Positions 42,474 to 51,522 of a DNA stretch of 64,000 nucleotides are shown one piece after another. Numbering within the stretch: the first letter of the stretch is position 1; every line of letters begins with the position of its first letter. This DNA is from AP-15 sp963733945. GTDB taxonomy: Bacteria > Pseudomonadota > Alphaproteobacteria > ATCC43930 > CGMCC-115725. Where the stretch lies: contig CAVTFD010000022.1 in the NCBI GenBank assembly GCA_963733945.1, positions 127,759-191,758 of the forward strand, in the 5' to 3' direction. The position numbers and the translations under genes were made by a program. The notes below the pieces were generated by a model, which did no database searches, was not told the DNA's origin, and was given only the letters and a program-made list of their open reading frames with translations.

Positions 42474-43373
42474 ATGCCAGAGCGTCAACGTATGACGACC
42501 CGACTGAAGGCTCTGTTTCAACGGCCCGAATTATTTGTCTTAGCGGGCGGGATCAATCCCATTGGTGCGAAGATGGCGGAAGCGCTGGGCTATGACGCCT
42601 TCTACATGTCCGGGGGCAATACCTCGGCACACCAACTCGGCTGGCCCGACTCCGGGACCAGTATGCGCGACATGGTGGACAACGCCCGGAAAATTGTCCT
42701 GACCGTGCAGATCCCGGTCTTCGCGGATGCCGACACAGGCTACGGTGATGCCATCAGTACGCATTACACCGTGCGGGAATACATTCAGGCGGGCATCGCT
42801 GGCGCCCACATTGAAGACCAGACGTTTCCGCCGAAATCCGGCCCCCGCCGCCGCTGTATCTCGATTCAGGAGATGGTCGGAAAGCTCCGGGCGGCGATGG
42901 ATGCCAAACAGGCTCTCGACCCGGACTTTGTGATCATGGCCCGGTGCGATCTCGGCGGCGTGCCCGGCGCCAGCTTTGCGGAGATTGTTGAACGCTGCCA
43001 GGCCTACAAAGCCGAAGCGCAGGTCGATGTCATCTGCCCCAATGGCTTGCGCACCTGGGAAGAAATTCAAGAGGCGATCCGCCTCATTCCCGGACCCGTC
43101 GTCCCCCTCATTCCCGCCGACCTGTCGCTATATCCCTCCTTACAGGCGCAGCAGGATGCCGGGGCCGCCGCGGCCTGGTTTCCCGCGCTGACCACCATGG
43201 CAGGTCTTCAGGCTAACTGGGATTTCTTGAGTGATTTTCAGCAGCGCGGCACATTGGCCCTGGATGCGCTCCGTGCCCAGGCGGCTCAGAGTCCCTGGGG
43301 CGTCGCCAGCAATGGCCGCATTCTGGACGAGCCGCGTCTGCGCGCCATGGAGGAGATGTATCTTCCAGACTAA
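42474..43373 (+). CDS. Isocitrate lyase/PEP mutase superfamily enzyme
   Basis: 299 residues forming a (beta/alpha)8 barrel. Motifs: ALGYDAFYMSGGNTSAHQLG, then IPVFADADTGYG (metal-binding Asp pair), then GIAGAHIEDQTFPPKSGPRR. The KKCGH loop of isocitrate and methylisocitrate lyase is replaced by PKSGPR, so the base Cys is missing; this excludes a true isocitrate lyase and fits PEP mutase-like, oxaloacetate decarboxylase-like or carboxy-PEP-type members. GAGGAG lies 8 nt upstream of ATG 42474. It is followed by an acyl-CoA synthetase, so it probably acts on a small dicarboxylate. Confidence 0.88.
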   Translation: MPERQRMTTRLKALFQRPELFVLAGGINPIGAKMAEALGYDAFYMSGGNTSAHQLGWPDSGTSMRDMVDNARKIVLTVQIPVFADADTGYGDAISTHYTVREYIQAGIAGAHIEDQTFPPKSGPRRRCISIQEMVGKLRAAMDAKQALDPDFVIMARCDLGGVPGASFAEIVERCQAYKAEAQVDVICPNGLRTWEEIQEAIRLIPGPVVPLIPADLSLYPSLQAQQDAGAAAAWFPALTTMAGLQANWDFLSDFQQRGTLALDALRAQAAQSPWGVASNGRILDEPRLRAMEEMYLPD

Positions 43374-43472
43374 GGCCCGTAGACGCTGTCCCGGGCTCTC
43401 AGAGGGGTCGAGGAGAGAGGACCCCTCCCGTGGTGCGAGGTCCGCTGTTTGCCGACCTATTCAGGGGGTGTC

Positions 43473-45603
43473 ATGGAGTTCTGGACAGAACCACAGATGG
43501 CGTCGATCCACAAAATGCTCAACCCGCGCTCCATTGCGATCGTGGGCGCGACGCCGCGGATGCAGTATGGCGGGCGGTTTCTGGCTGCGGCGCTCAAGGC
43601 CAAAGACCGGGTGCGGGTTTATGCCGTGAACCCGCGTTATGACGAAATCATGGGGGTGAAGTCCTACCCGAATGTGACGAACCTGCCGGAGGCCCCCGAT
43701 TTGGTGGGCATCGTGGTGCCCTACCACCAGGTGCTCGATGTCCTGGAGGAGAGCCACCGCAAGGGGGCGGGATCGGCGATCGTGATTTCGGCGGGCTTTG
43801 CCGAGCGCGGCGCCGACGACCGGCGCGATTTGCAGGGGGAATTGGGCGCCTTTGCGAGCACCTCGGGTATGCGGATCAGCGGCCCCAACTGCCTGGGGCT
43901 CGCGAATGTCAAGGACGACATCTGGGCCACCGCTTCCTCGCGCGGAGCTGAGGGTCTGACCGGGCCGATCGGCCTGGTGTGCCAAAGCGGCGCTACGGCG
44001 TTCGGGCCGTTCCTGGTGCGGGCGGTCGAGAACGGCATCGGCTTTAGCTATATCATCTCGACCGGCAACGAGGCGGACCTCGACTTTACGGATTTCGCTC
44101 GCTATCTGCTGGACGATCCGGATACGCGGGTAATCGCCGGCTTTGTCGAAGGCTTCAAGCGGGCCGACAAGTTCCTCGAAGTGGCAAAGCTCGCCGCAGA
44201 GCGCGGCAAGCCGATCGTCCTGATCAAAATCGGGCGTTCGGAACTGGGAGCTCGGGCTGCACGCTCGCATACTGCAGCGCTGACGGGTGCCGATGCCCGG
44301 TACGATGCGATCTTTGCCCAATACGGGGTGATCCGGGTCCAGGATTACGACGAACTCCTGGAGACAGCACACCTCCTGGCCCACACCCCCAAGCCCGGCG
44401 TGCCCGGCATCGCGGTGGTATCCCACTCGGGCGGCATCAGCTCGCTCACCGCCGACATGTGCGGTCAGGCCGGTCTCGATCTGCCGCTACTGGGCGACGA
44501 GGCGCGTGAGGGCATCAACGGGATCCTGAAGGGTTTCGGGTGGGCGGCGAATCCCGCCGATGTGACAGGCTTTGCCAACAGTCAGTCCTTCCCGCAAATC
44601 ATGGAGCACATGATCAGTGATCCCCGGATGGGGACGCTCGTCGTGGCGAGTGCGGGGGCGGACGCCCAGGCGCAGCAGGTCATCAGCCAGCGTGATCGGA
44701 CCGACAAGGGTGTGGTGTTCTTGTGGACCGGAAGCCGGGACGCCAAGCCTGGCCTGGCACAGCTCAAACACGCCCGGATACCGATCTTCTACACGCCGGA
44801 CAAATTGGCCCGAGGCCTGCAGAGCCGCCTGGCGTATCATACTTGGCGCGAGCGTCGCCTGGCCGATGGCTTTGCCACGGCCCCGTCGCGCGCGGCGCCG
44901 CAGGATCAGGCCATCGCCCAGGCTCTTAGCTTGGGGCGTCCGACACTCTCGGAGTCCGAGAGCAAGCGGCTGTTGGCAGCCTGGGGAGTGGGGAGTTCGC
45001 GTGAGCGCCGGGCAAATTCGGCAGAGGCCGCCGCGCTGGCCGCAGAGCAGCTCGGGTTTCCGGTGGCTCTCAAGGTCGATTCGCCGGATATCCTGCACAA
45101 GACAGAGGCCGGCGTCGTTCGGCTGAACCTCGGCGATAAGGCAGAAGTGCGAATCGGCCTACGCCGAGATCCTGGCCAGTGCCGAGGCCCATGCGCCACA
45201 GGCTCGGATCACCGGCGTGTCGGTGCAGGAGATGGTAGGAGAAGGTGTAGAAGTCATCGTTGGCGTGTCCTGCGACCCGCAATTGGGCCCGGTGCTGCTG
45301 TTCGGTAGTGGCGGCGTGATGGTCGAGGTCTACAACGATGTGGCCCTGCGACGCTGCCCCATCACGCGCTCGGAAGCACATTCTATGATCGCCGAGGTCA
45401 AAGGAGCCCGGTTGCTCCACGGCTTTCGCGGCCGGCCGGCGGCGGACCTCGAGGCGCTCGAGGATACCCTGGTGCGCGTGTCGTACCTCGCCATGCACCT
45501 TGAAGGACACTTGGCAGAGTTGGACATCAATCCGCTGATGGTGCTGCCGTCAGGTCAGGGAGTGAAGGCGGTAGACGCCCTCGTCGTGCTGCGCGGCACA
45601 TAG
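43473..45603 (+). pseudogene. ADP-forming acyl-CoA synthetase/ligase, frameshifted near the C-terminus
   Basis: About 710 residues if repaired. The CoA-binding domain (MLNPRSIAIVGATPRMQYGG), the succinyl-CoA-synthetase-like domains (SGPNCLGLAN; CQSGATAFGPF; SHTAALTGADARYDAIFAQY with the phospho-His; VSHSGGISSLTADMCGQAGL) and the ATP-grasp start (ALKVDSPDILHKTEAGVVRL) are in one frame. The rest (AYAEILASAEAHAPQARITG, then VSVQEMVGEGVEVIVGVSCD, then LAELDINPLMVL) is in another. An extra A near 45152 explains the break. The enzyme would make acyl-CoA from acid, CoA and ATP. The last 166 bp recur twice downstream. Confidence 0.85.
45438..45603 (+). repeat. Acyl-CoA synthetase 3' tail, copy 1 (within the gene)
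   Basis: First of three 166-bp direct repeats made of the last 55 codons and stop of the synthetase gene. By hand alignment, ungapped, it differs from copy 2 at about 9 positions and from copy 3 at about 11. The similarity to copy 3 continues about 18 bp past the stop codon (CTGCACGTGGC-GCGAG). Confidence 0.9.
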
Positions 45604-45716
45604 CACTGCACGTGGCGGCGAGTGATCGCCCCGAGCCGGTGCCCGGGCACATGCACGCCCGCCTTCATCTCTATCGCTTAAGGCGTGACAATTCCGGCGG
45701 CAGGCAGGCTGGGCTA

Positions 45717-46004
45717 TTGGCGGACGCTCCCCATATCCGGTTCGAGTGGGATGACGCGAAAAACGATCGCTGCGTGTGGGATCGCGGGTTCGGTTTTGCC
45801 GATATCTTGCCGGCGTTCCTCGATCCGAACAGACGGGTGGAGCGCGACGACCGGCGAGACTATGGCGAGGAACGTTTCAGGCTCTATGGTCGTGCCGCCG
45901 GCCGGCTATTCGTGATCGCCTACACGCGGCGCGGCGTGGTCACGAGGATCATCTCCGCCCGCAAGGCAAACGCCAGGGAGAGGGACCGGTATGGCGCGGA
46001 CTGA
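45717..46004 (+). CDS. BrnT-family toxin
   Basis: 95 residues from TTG 45717 (GTG 45612 is an alternative that adds 35 unlikely residues). The BrnT pattern is clear: HIRFEWDDAKNDRCVWDRGF, then DILPAFLDPNRRVERDDR, then RLFVIAYTRRGVVTRIISAR, then KANARERDRY. BrnT is a RelE-fold ribonuclease normally neutralised by BrnA. The next gene overlaps it by 14 bp and encodes the presumed antitoxin. The pair lies between copies 1 and 2 of the synthetase tail. Confidence 0.8.
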   Translation: MADAPHIRFEWDDAKNDRCVWDRGFGFADILPAFLDPNRRVERDDRRDYGEERFRLYGRAAGRLFVIAYTRRGVVTRIISARKANARERDRYGAD

Positions 46005-46356
46005 AGCACACCTCGATGCGACGGGAGCCGTCACCCGTCGGCGCTCTGGCGGCGCTTGGGAGCCGGTCGAGCCGCGAAGCGATTGGGCGCGGGTCGATGC
46101 CACCACCGAAGCGGAGGTCGAACGCCAAGCCGCCTTCGATGATGCCGAAGCAGCCAAAGATGCGGCGGCTTGGGTGCGACGCGTTCGTAGACGTGCCGGA
46201 CTGTCACAAGCCGAGTTTGCGCGTCGGATCGGCATCTCTGTCGCGACTGTCCGCGGCTGGGAACAGGGTAAGCTCGTGCCGCAGGGTGCGGCCCGCGCCC
46301 TTCTGCGCGTGATCGACCGAGTGCCGGAAGCCGTGCTCGCGCTGAGTGCGAGCTAA
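45991..46356 (+). CDS. Helix-turn-helix (XRE) antitoxin-like protein paired with BrnT
   Basis: 121 residues. Residues 60-118 are a Cro/C1-type helix-turn-helix (VRRVRRRAGLSQAEFARRIG, then ISVATVRGWEQGKLVPQGAA). The N-terminal 60 residues are acidic and Ala-rich (DATTEAEVERQAAFDDAEAA), a probable toxin-binding part. The usual partner of BrnT is BrnA (ribbon-helix-helix); an XRE partner resembles HigA/NadS antitoxins instead, making this a hybrid pairing. Likely autoregulates the operon by binding its promoter. Confidence 0.8.
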   Translation: MARTEAHLDATGAVTRRRSGGAWEPVEPRSDWARVDATTEAEVERQAAFDDAEAAKDAAAWVRRVRRRAGLSQAEFARRIGISVATVRGWEQGKLVPQGAARALLRVIDRVPEAVLALSAS

Positions 46357-46395
46357 ACCATCCGCGATTCCGGCGCATCGACCTCGAACCGGGCC

Positions 46396-46561
46396 GGCGG
46401 CGGATATCGAGGCGCTCGCGGATACCCTGGTGCGCGTGTCGCACCTCGCCATGCACCTTGAAGGACACTTGGCAGAGTTGGACATCAATCCGCTGATGGT
46501 GCTGCCTTCAGGTCAGGGAGTGAAGGCGGTAGACGCCCTCGTCGTGTTTCGCGGCACGTAA
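46396..46561 (+). repeat. Acyl-CoA synthetase 3' tail, copy 2
   Basis: Second 166-bp copy of the synthetase tail, 40 bp after the antitoxin gene. It keeps the reading frame and ends in TAA instead of TAG. It has no upstream part of the synthetase, so it is not a gene. The sequence after its stop has no resemblance to that after copies 1 and 3. Confidence 0.9.
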
Positions 46562-46639
46562 TGGTCAAAACCTGATGCTGCGCTTCACCGCACAGGCACT
46601 ATTATGACGGGCTAATGTGAAGGAAGCCTGGAACGAGCT

Positions 46640-47449
46640 ATGAAAGAAAACAGCATACGGCGTGCGGTGCGCGAAGGACGGGCGGCGCTAGGCACCGGCC
46701 TCAAGGAGTTCGCATCACGCGGCGTTCCCTGGATCATCGAGGCGGCCGGCTTCGACTACTGCGCGATCGACCACGAACATGGGGCGTTCGACATGGAAAC
46801 GATCGCCAATCTGGCGAGCTGGTTCCAGGCCACGAACGTCTCCGCCATCGTTCGCATCCACAAGTCATTCGCGCACCTGATTCCCGGCATCCTGGATCAG
46901 GGCATCATGGGCATTCAGGTGTCCGAGGTGGATAGCGCCGAAGAAGCGCGCGCGATCGTGCGCCTGGCAAAGTATCCGCCGATCGGGAACAGGGGCATCT
47001 CCGGCCAGGGGCCGCATACGGGATACAAGAGCTACGGCGCCCGCCACGCCACCGAATACGCGCCGTGGGCCAACCAGAACATCATCATATGCCCGTCGAT
47101 CGAGTCGCTCGAGGGCCTGGAAAATGTCGAGGAGATCGCGGCGGTCGAAGGGATCGACATGATCGCGTACGGACATTCCGACCTGAGCGCGCAGCTCGGG
47201 GTTCACCTTGATCTCGAACACCCGAAATTCAAAGCGGCGATCCGGCGGATTGCAGCAGCATGCAATGCACATGGCAAGCTCGCGCGGGGATCGGCGGAGA
47301 CCGAGGCGCAGATCGAGGAATATTGGCAGCTCGGGTGCAAGGTGCTGAACCTGCCGGGGAGCGACGTGAGCACGTATCTCGACGGGATGAAAGCCCGCGC
47401 GGTCCGTGCGCATGCGCGATTGAAGTCGATCGGGGTGCCGACCCCATGA
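46640..47449 (+). CDS. HpcH/HpaI-family aldolase
   Basis: 269 residues. The barrel motifs of class II pyruvate aldolases are present: FDYCAIDHEHGAFDMETIA (catalytic His), VRIHKSF (Arg), GIMGIQVSEVDSAEEARAIV, PSIESLEGLENVEEIAAVEG (metal Glu) and MIAYGHSDLSAQLG (metal Asp). Such enzymes split 4-hydroxy-2-oxo acids made in aromatic degradation to pyruvate plus an aldehyde, using Mg2+ or Mn2+. The start has GGAAGCC upstream. Together with the next VOC gene it lies between tail copies 2 and 3. Confidence 0.9.
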   Translation: MKENSIRRAVREGRAALGTGLKEFASRGVPWIIEAAGFDYCAIDHEHGAFDMETIANLASWFQATNVSAIVRIHKSFAHLIPGILDQGIMGIQVSEVDSAEEARAIVRLAKYPPIGNRGISGQGPHTGYKSYGARHATEYAPWANQNIIICPSIESLEGLENVEEIAAVEGIDMIAYGHSDLSAQLGVHLDLEHPKFKAAIRRIAAACNAHGKLARGSAETEAQIEEYWQLGCKVLNLPGSDVSTYLDGMKARAVRAHARLKSIGVPTP

Positions 47450-47497
47450 GGGACGGCGCGAAGGAAATTCTCGAACACGCTGACCGGAGGACACTTA

Positions 47498-47917
47498 ATG
47501 ACTAAATATTTGCACACCATGATCCGCGTAAGTTCGCTGGAGGACACCATCGCCTTCTTCGAGGTGCTCGGCCTGCGCGAGATCCGCCGCCGTCCGGACG
47601 AGAGAGGACGCTACACCAACGTGTTCCTCGCCGCCCCCGGCGACGAGGCGGCTGCCGTGGAACTCACCTACAATTGGGATCCGGAGCCCTACACCGGCGG
47701 CCGCAATTTCGGACATCTCGCATACGCCGTGGACAACATCTACGACACCTGCAGCGCTTTAATCGCCCACGGCGTGACGATCAACCGCCCGCCGCGTGAC
47801 GGCCGCATGGCCTTTGTCCGCACGCCGGACAACATTTCGATCGAGCTGCTGCAAGCCGGCGAAGCGCTGCCGCCCGCCGAACCCTGGGCCAGCATGGCCA
47901 ACACCGCTCCATGGTAG
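47498..47917 (+). CDS. VOC-family glyoxalase I-like protein
   Basis: 139 residues. The family ligands are visible: His in YLHTMIRVSSLEDTIAFFEV, Glu in AAVELTYNWDPEPY, His in NFGHLAYAVDNIYDTCSAL and Glu in RTPDNISIELLQAGEA. The YNW and FGHLAY blocks are characteristic of lactoylglutathione lyase. It would convert the methylglutathione hemithioacetal of an oxo-aldehyde to a thioester; detoxification of the aldehyde product of the adjacent aldolase is plausible. AGGAGG-like GGAGGAC precedes ATG 47498. Confidence 0.85.
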   Translation: MTKYLHTMIRVSSLEDTIAFFEVLGLREIRRRPDERGRYTNVFLAAPGDEAAAVELTYNWDPEPYTGGRNFGHLAYAVDNIYDTCSALIAHGVTINRPPRDGRMAFVRTPDNISIELLQAGEALPPAEPWASMANTAPW

Positions 47918-48010
47918 AGCCTGAAGCCCCGGGCGCGGATTAAATCGCGGCGCTGCTGGGGTGAACGAGGCACTAACCTAACGGGATCTATTTGACTCGT
48001 GCAGGCGGCT

Positions 48011-48176
48011 GGCGGCGGACCCCGAGGCGCTCGAGGATACCCTGGTGCGCGTGTCGTACCTCGCCATGCACATGGAAGGACGCTTGGCAGAGTTGAACAT
48101 CAATCCGCTGATGGTGCTGCCGTCAGGTCAGGGCGTGAAGGCGGTAGTAGCCCTCGTCGTGTTTAGCGGCACATAG
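48011..48176 (+). repeat. Acyl-CoA synthetase 3' tail, copy 3
   Basis: Third 166-bp copy, ending TAG. Its translation differs from copy 1 at several residues (for example MEGRLAELN for LEGHLAELD), so it is decaying more than copy 2. Its 3' flank (GCTGCACGTGGCTGCGAG) matches that of copy 1, suggesting it is the original downstream junction. Confidence 0.9.
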
Positions 48177-48528
48177 CGCTGCACGTGGCTGCGAGCCGGA
48201 CCCAAAAGCTTGCACGGCCTAATTGTCGGAAGCAGCGGACCGCTTTGGAACCCACAACCGCCGCTCAGCCTTGGCGGTGCGAGCCGTTCTCGATTGCGCC
48301 ATTTGGGTCATTCGCCGACGCCCGCCAAATTGGCTCGGTTAGCTGGAAAGCTGACAGCTGGAAACGGCCTTCTTATCCGCGAGCGACACGTTCTGGCCAA
48401 CTCACCATCCATCATCGTTGTGGAATGGACGAACCGTCGGCTAACGTGACACCGGGACACTTAATTGAGCCGCTCGTCTCGGAAATAACAGGGACGGAGC
48501 CACCTGATCGTTACAGAAGGAGGCCGCC
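48177..48528. other. Intergenic region between the third tail copy and the bicupin gene
   Basis: 350 bp without a supported gene. Frames on either strand have no recognisable motif. The promoter of the bicupin gene presumably lies in its right half; AGAAGGAGG at 48517-48525 is the ribosome site. Confidence 0.4.
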
Positions 48529-49314
48529 ATGCCGTCGAGCTACATCGCTCTTCTCGCGCCGGACGGTCCCAACGGAAACCTTGATCCTCGTGGACCCGCG
48601 CAAATGGATCGGCTGGAGAGCCGCGAGGTCCCCGTCCAGAATGGGTATCGGTGGGTCAATGATGCCGAGTACGGTGTGGTGATGAGTGCCTGGGATTCGA
48701 CCCCCTCTACGTCAAAGATGCTTCCATTTTTCCAACACGAATTCATGATGGTCCTGGACGGCTCGGTAACCATTGTCGAGCCCGATGGCCTGGAAACCAC
48801 GGTTCGTGCCGGCGGCTGCTTCATATTCCCGCGGGGATGCGTCCGCCAGTGGAAGCAGACCGAGTATTTTCGCAAATACGCAGTGGGTTTCAATGACGCT
48901 TCATGGCAGGAGCCGGCCGACCCCGCCGCCCTGCGATGGGTGCTGGTCGACCCCAACGGTTCCCTGGAACCCTCTGTCGGCCCACCGGGAGGGTCGCACC
49001 TCGGCCCGATGCCGGTACAGCATGAGCGCCGATGGTTCGCCGATCCCACAGGCCAGATGACGGTGCGCGTGTGGGACACCACCGCCTGCCAAAGAGGGTC
49101 GAGTACCGCGCAGGCTCACGAGTGGACGCACGTGCTCGACGGTTCGGCGACGCTAACCGACGACGCGGGCGTGGAGCATCATTTCAAGACAGGCGACACG
49201 TTCGTTGTGGCGCGCGGGACCGTCCACGACTGGCAATGCCCCGGCTACTTCCGTGCCATCCATTGCGCGTTCCAGCCCAAGGCAGCCGTCGTAAGGGCCC
49301 AAGCAGCCGAGTAA
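48529..49314 (+). CDS. Two-domain cupin protein
   Basis: 261 residues. Two cupin units: residues 40-125 (FFQHEFMMVLDGSVTIVEPD, then GGCFIFPRGCVRQWKQTE) and 165-250 (HEWTHVLDGSATLTDDAGVE, then GDTFVVARGTVHDWQCPGYF). This is the arrangement of the DUF861/cupin_3-type ethanolamine-utilisation-like family, including ureidoglycolate and (S)-ureidoglycine enzymes, but substrate residues cannot be assigned. AAGGAGG lies 5 nt upstream of ATG 48529. It converges on the thiolase operon. Confidence 0.8.
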   Translation: MPSSYIALLAPDGPNGNLDPRGPAQMDRLESREVPVQNGYRWVNDAEYGVVMSAWDSTPSTSKMLPFFQHEFMMVLDGSVTIVEPDGLETTVRAGGCFIFPRGCVRQWKQTEYFRKYAVGFNDASWQEPADPAALRWVLVDPNGSLEPSVGPPGGSHLGPMPVQHERRWFADPTGQMTVRVWDTTACQRGSSTAQAHEWTHVLDGSATLTDDAGVEHHFKTGDTFVVARGTVHDWQCPGYFRAIHCAFQPKAAVVRAQAAE

Positions 49315-49455
49315 CTCGCCTCCCCGCTCGTCGCGAACCGCCCAATTCGAGAGTGACCGGAACCGGCGCATCCTTGTCGTTGCCGCGCTCCGGCGAAGGT
49401 CCTTTCACAAACTGATTTGCCGACCTTAGCCCTCGCTCGCCAGCCATTTTTTGGG

Positions 49456-50839
49456 TCAGGGTCTGAGAATGATCGCCGCGAGCTGGTGATCTCCCCGGTG
49501 GTCTCCTTTGTCGCAGGCCGTCAGCTCGAGTGATTTGCCGAACATGATCCAGCCGCCGCTGCTGGGCGTGGTGAAGGCCGCCAGCGCGGTCTCTGCCCGA
49601 ACCTTGACCTGGCGGGCGCCGGCCGTGCCGCGGAGCTGCTCGATGCTGTCGGTGTACATGGCGGTACGGCAGGCGCCCGGTCCCCAGATTGCCGCCGCTC
49701 GAGCAGAACGGGTGCGGTCCCTCGACCCTGATATCGCCCGCGTAGAACGCGAAGGCATCGCCGCGTTTGACGCCGTGCCACTGGAAGCCCTCGAGGAAGA
49801 ACTGCGCCATTGGGGCATAACCGTCGTAAGGATTGAATATATCGACGTCATCGGGCCCAAGCCCGGCGCCCTCGTACATCCGCTTGGCGGCGCGGTCGGT
49901 CCAGTCCTCGATCTCGTCCAAATCTTCCTGGGTGCTGCGCTTCCTGAAATTGTGCTGCGAGTGGTTGAGCACATAGACCGGCCTTTGCCGCATGTCGCGG
50001 GCGCGCTCGGCCGTCGTGAAGAGATACGCGGCCGAGGCATTGACCGGCCGGTCGCAGTCCCAGAGCCGCAATGGGTTCAGGATGTAGCGCGAGTTGACGT
50101 AATCCTCGATGGTAAGCTGCGGGACGTTGTGGCTGGCATTGTACCCCCACGGCGTCAAGAGCCCGTTCCTGTGCTGGTTGACGACAAAGGGGGCGAGGTC
50201 GTCGTGCTGGCCACCGTATTTGAGGCAGTACTGATTGTGCGGGAAGATGTTGATGAAATCATTGCCGCCGTGGTTGCCCCAGGGTGCGGTCCATTGGCGG
50301 GCGCCGCGGGCGTAGTCGTCGGCGTTCTCGCCGCCGCGACGATAGCGGCCTTCGAGATTGCCTGTCGGGTAGATGACGAGACAGGTGTGGCACTGGCCGT
50401 CACCCACGGCCTGGGCTGCCATGCCCACCATTTCGCTGATGGTCGGCACGCCGGTCGGCGCAAATTTGACGTTGGGCAGGCGCATCTGCGCGATGAGCCA
50501 CTGCGCGTTGACCAGAGTGAGCCCCCACTCCGAATCGTAGGGCGGCGCGAAGTAGGGCCGTGGCGCCCACTGCGACGCGGAGCCGCCGCTGCCGCCGGCA
50601 ATATGGCTGTCGCAGCAGATAACGCCGTCGATCTGATCCGGGCTCACGCCTGCGTCGTCCATCGCCTTTTGGCAGGCCAGGATGGAGTAGGCCCCCAGCG
50701 TCTGGTCCATCGAGACTTCGTCCCAGCGACGGTCGACCGGCGAATGTCCGACACCCGCCACCGCTACCTTGCCGCGGTGCTCCCATACGCAGAGCCCGTC
50801 CTTGTCTCGCCGCCACTGATACCCGGCTGACGCGGTCAT
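49456..50839 (-). pseudogene. Thiolase-like (SCP-x/acetyl-CoA acetyltransferase type) protein, frameshifted
   Basis: About 460 residues if repaired. Residues 1-390 are in one frame (VAVAGVGHSPVDRR; QIDGVICCDSHIAGGSGG; PFCSSGGNLGTGR). The end (RTAMYTDSIEQLRGTAGARQ, then AAFTTPSSGGWIMFGKS) is in another, to the stop at 49456. One extra base near 49669 explains it. SCP-x-type thiolases that are paired with an OB-fold DUF35 protein act in degradation of branched or steroid-type side chains; the partner is encoded just upstream. The adjacent ThDP enzyme suggests a shared pathway. Confidence 0.85.
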
Positions 50840-50886
50840 GGCTCCACCTTTCCTCTATGCTCTGGCGAAGGTATGGCAGGGACGAA

Positions 50887-51054
50887 CTAGTGGTGCAAAC
50901 CGGACGCTTGCTCCCGGGAAGGTCCGTGTCGAGATTGCTTCGCTTCGCTCGCAATGACAGCGTAAGTGCTTGTCATTGCGAGGAGTACAGCGACGAAGCA
51001 ATCTCGGTGAAGGTCCGCACCGGAGGGAATCATCTGTCTGGTTTGCACCACTAG
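50887..51054. mobile_element. MITE-like palindromic element with 15-bp terminal inverted repeats
   Basis: CTAGTGGTGCAAACC at 50887-50901 and GGTTTGCACCACTAG at 51040-51054 are perfect inverted repeats. Inside is a long hairpin: CGAGATTGCTTCGCTTCGC, then CTCGCAATGACA in the left arm and TGTCATTGCGAGGAG, then CGACGAAGCAATCTCG in the right arm. The inner hairpin is a dispersed alphaproteobacterial repeat; the outer repeats make the whole a 168-bp non-coding transposable-like unit. It sits between two genes of one operon and provides the stop codon of the OB-fold gene. Confidence 0.7.
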
Positions 51055-51461
51055 GCGACGACCCGCCACTCGTGGATGAGCTGGTCTGGGGCTACCTCCT
51101 CGAACGTCACCTCGACGGCGGCGCCCACCGGCACCTTGTAGGGCGGGGTGCCCGGGAGATTGGAATAGAAATTGACCCTGATGTCCGCGTCCAAGGTCAC
51201 CATTGCCAGGTTATAGGGCTGATCGGGCATGCGCCGGTTGAGGCGGCCATCCTCGATCACGATGTAGGTCGCGACATGGCCTCTTCCCTCGACCTCTTTC
51301 CACGTCAGGCTGGCGGCCGAGTTGCAGACCTGGCAGGCCTGCTGCGGCGGGTATTGCAACCGGTCGCAGGCAGTGCAGTGCTGCAGGACGAGCCGCCGTT
51401 GATTGACGGCGTCCCAGAAGGGCTTGCTCAAAGCGTCGGCGACAGGGATCAGCTTCGGCAT
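51051..51461 (-). CDS. Zn-ribbon/OB-fold (DUF35) thiolase partner
   Basis: 136 residues. The rubredoxin-like zinc ribbon has two CxxC pairs (HCTACDRLQYPP and ACQVCNSA); the OB-fold follows (KEVEGRGHVATYIVIEDGRL, then YNLAMVTLDADIRVNFYSNL). DUF35 proteins bind CoA and form complexes with SCP-x-type thiolases; the thiolase gene is immediately downstream. The MITE-like element between them supplies the TAG stop. Start ATG 51461. Frame intact. Confidence 0.9.
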   Translation of the reverse strand: MPKLIPVADALSKPFWDAVNQRRLVLQHCTACDRLQYPPQQACQVCNSAASLTWKEVEGRGHVATYIVIEDGRLNRRMPDQPYNLAMVTLDADIRVNFYSNLPGTPPYKVPVGAAVEVTFEEVAPDQLIHEWRVVA

Positions 51462-51522
51462 CGGTCTAATCGCATCCGCTAGGGCATCGAATCATTCAGA
51501 TGATACACGCGTCCACAATTTC

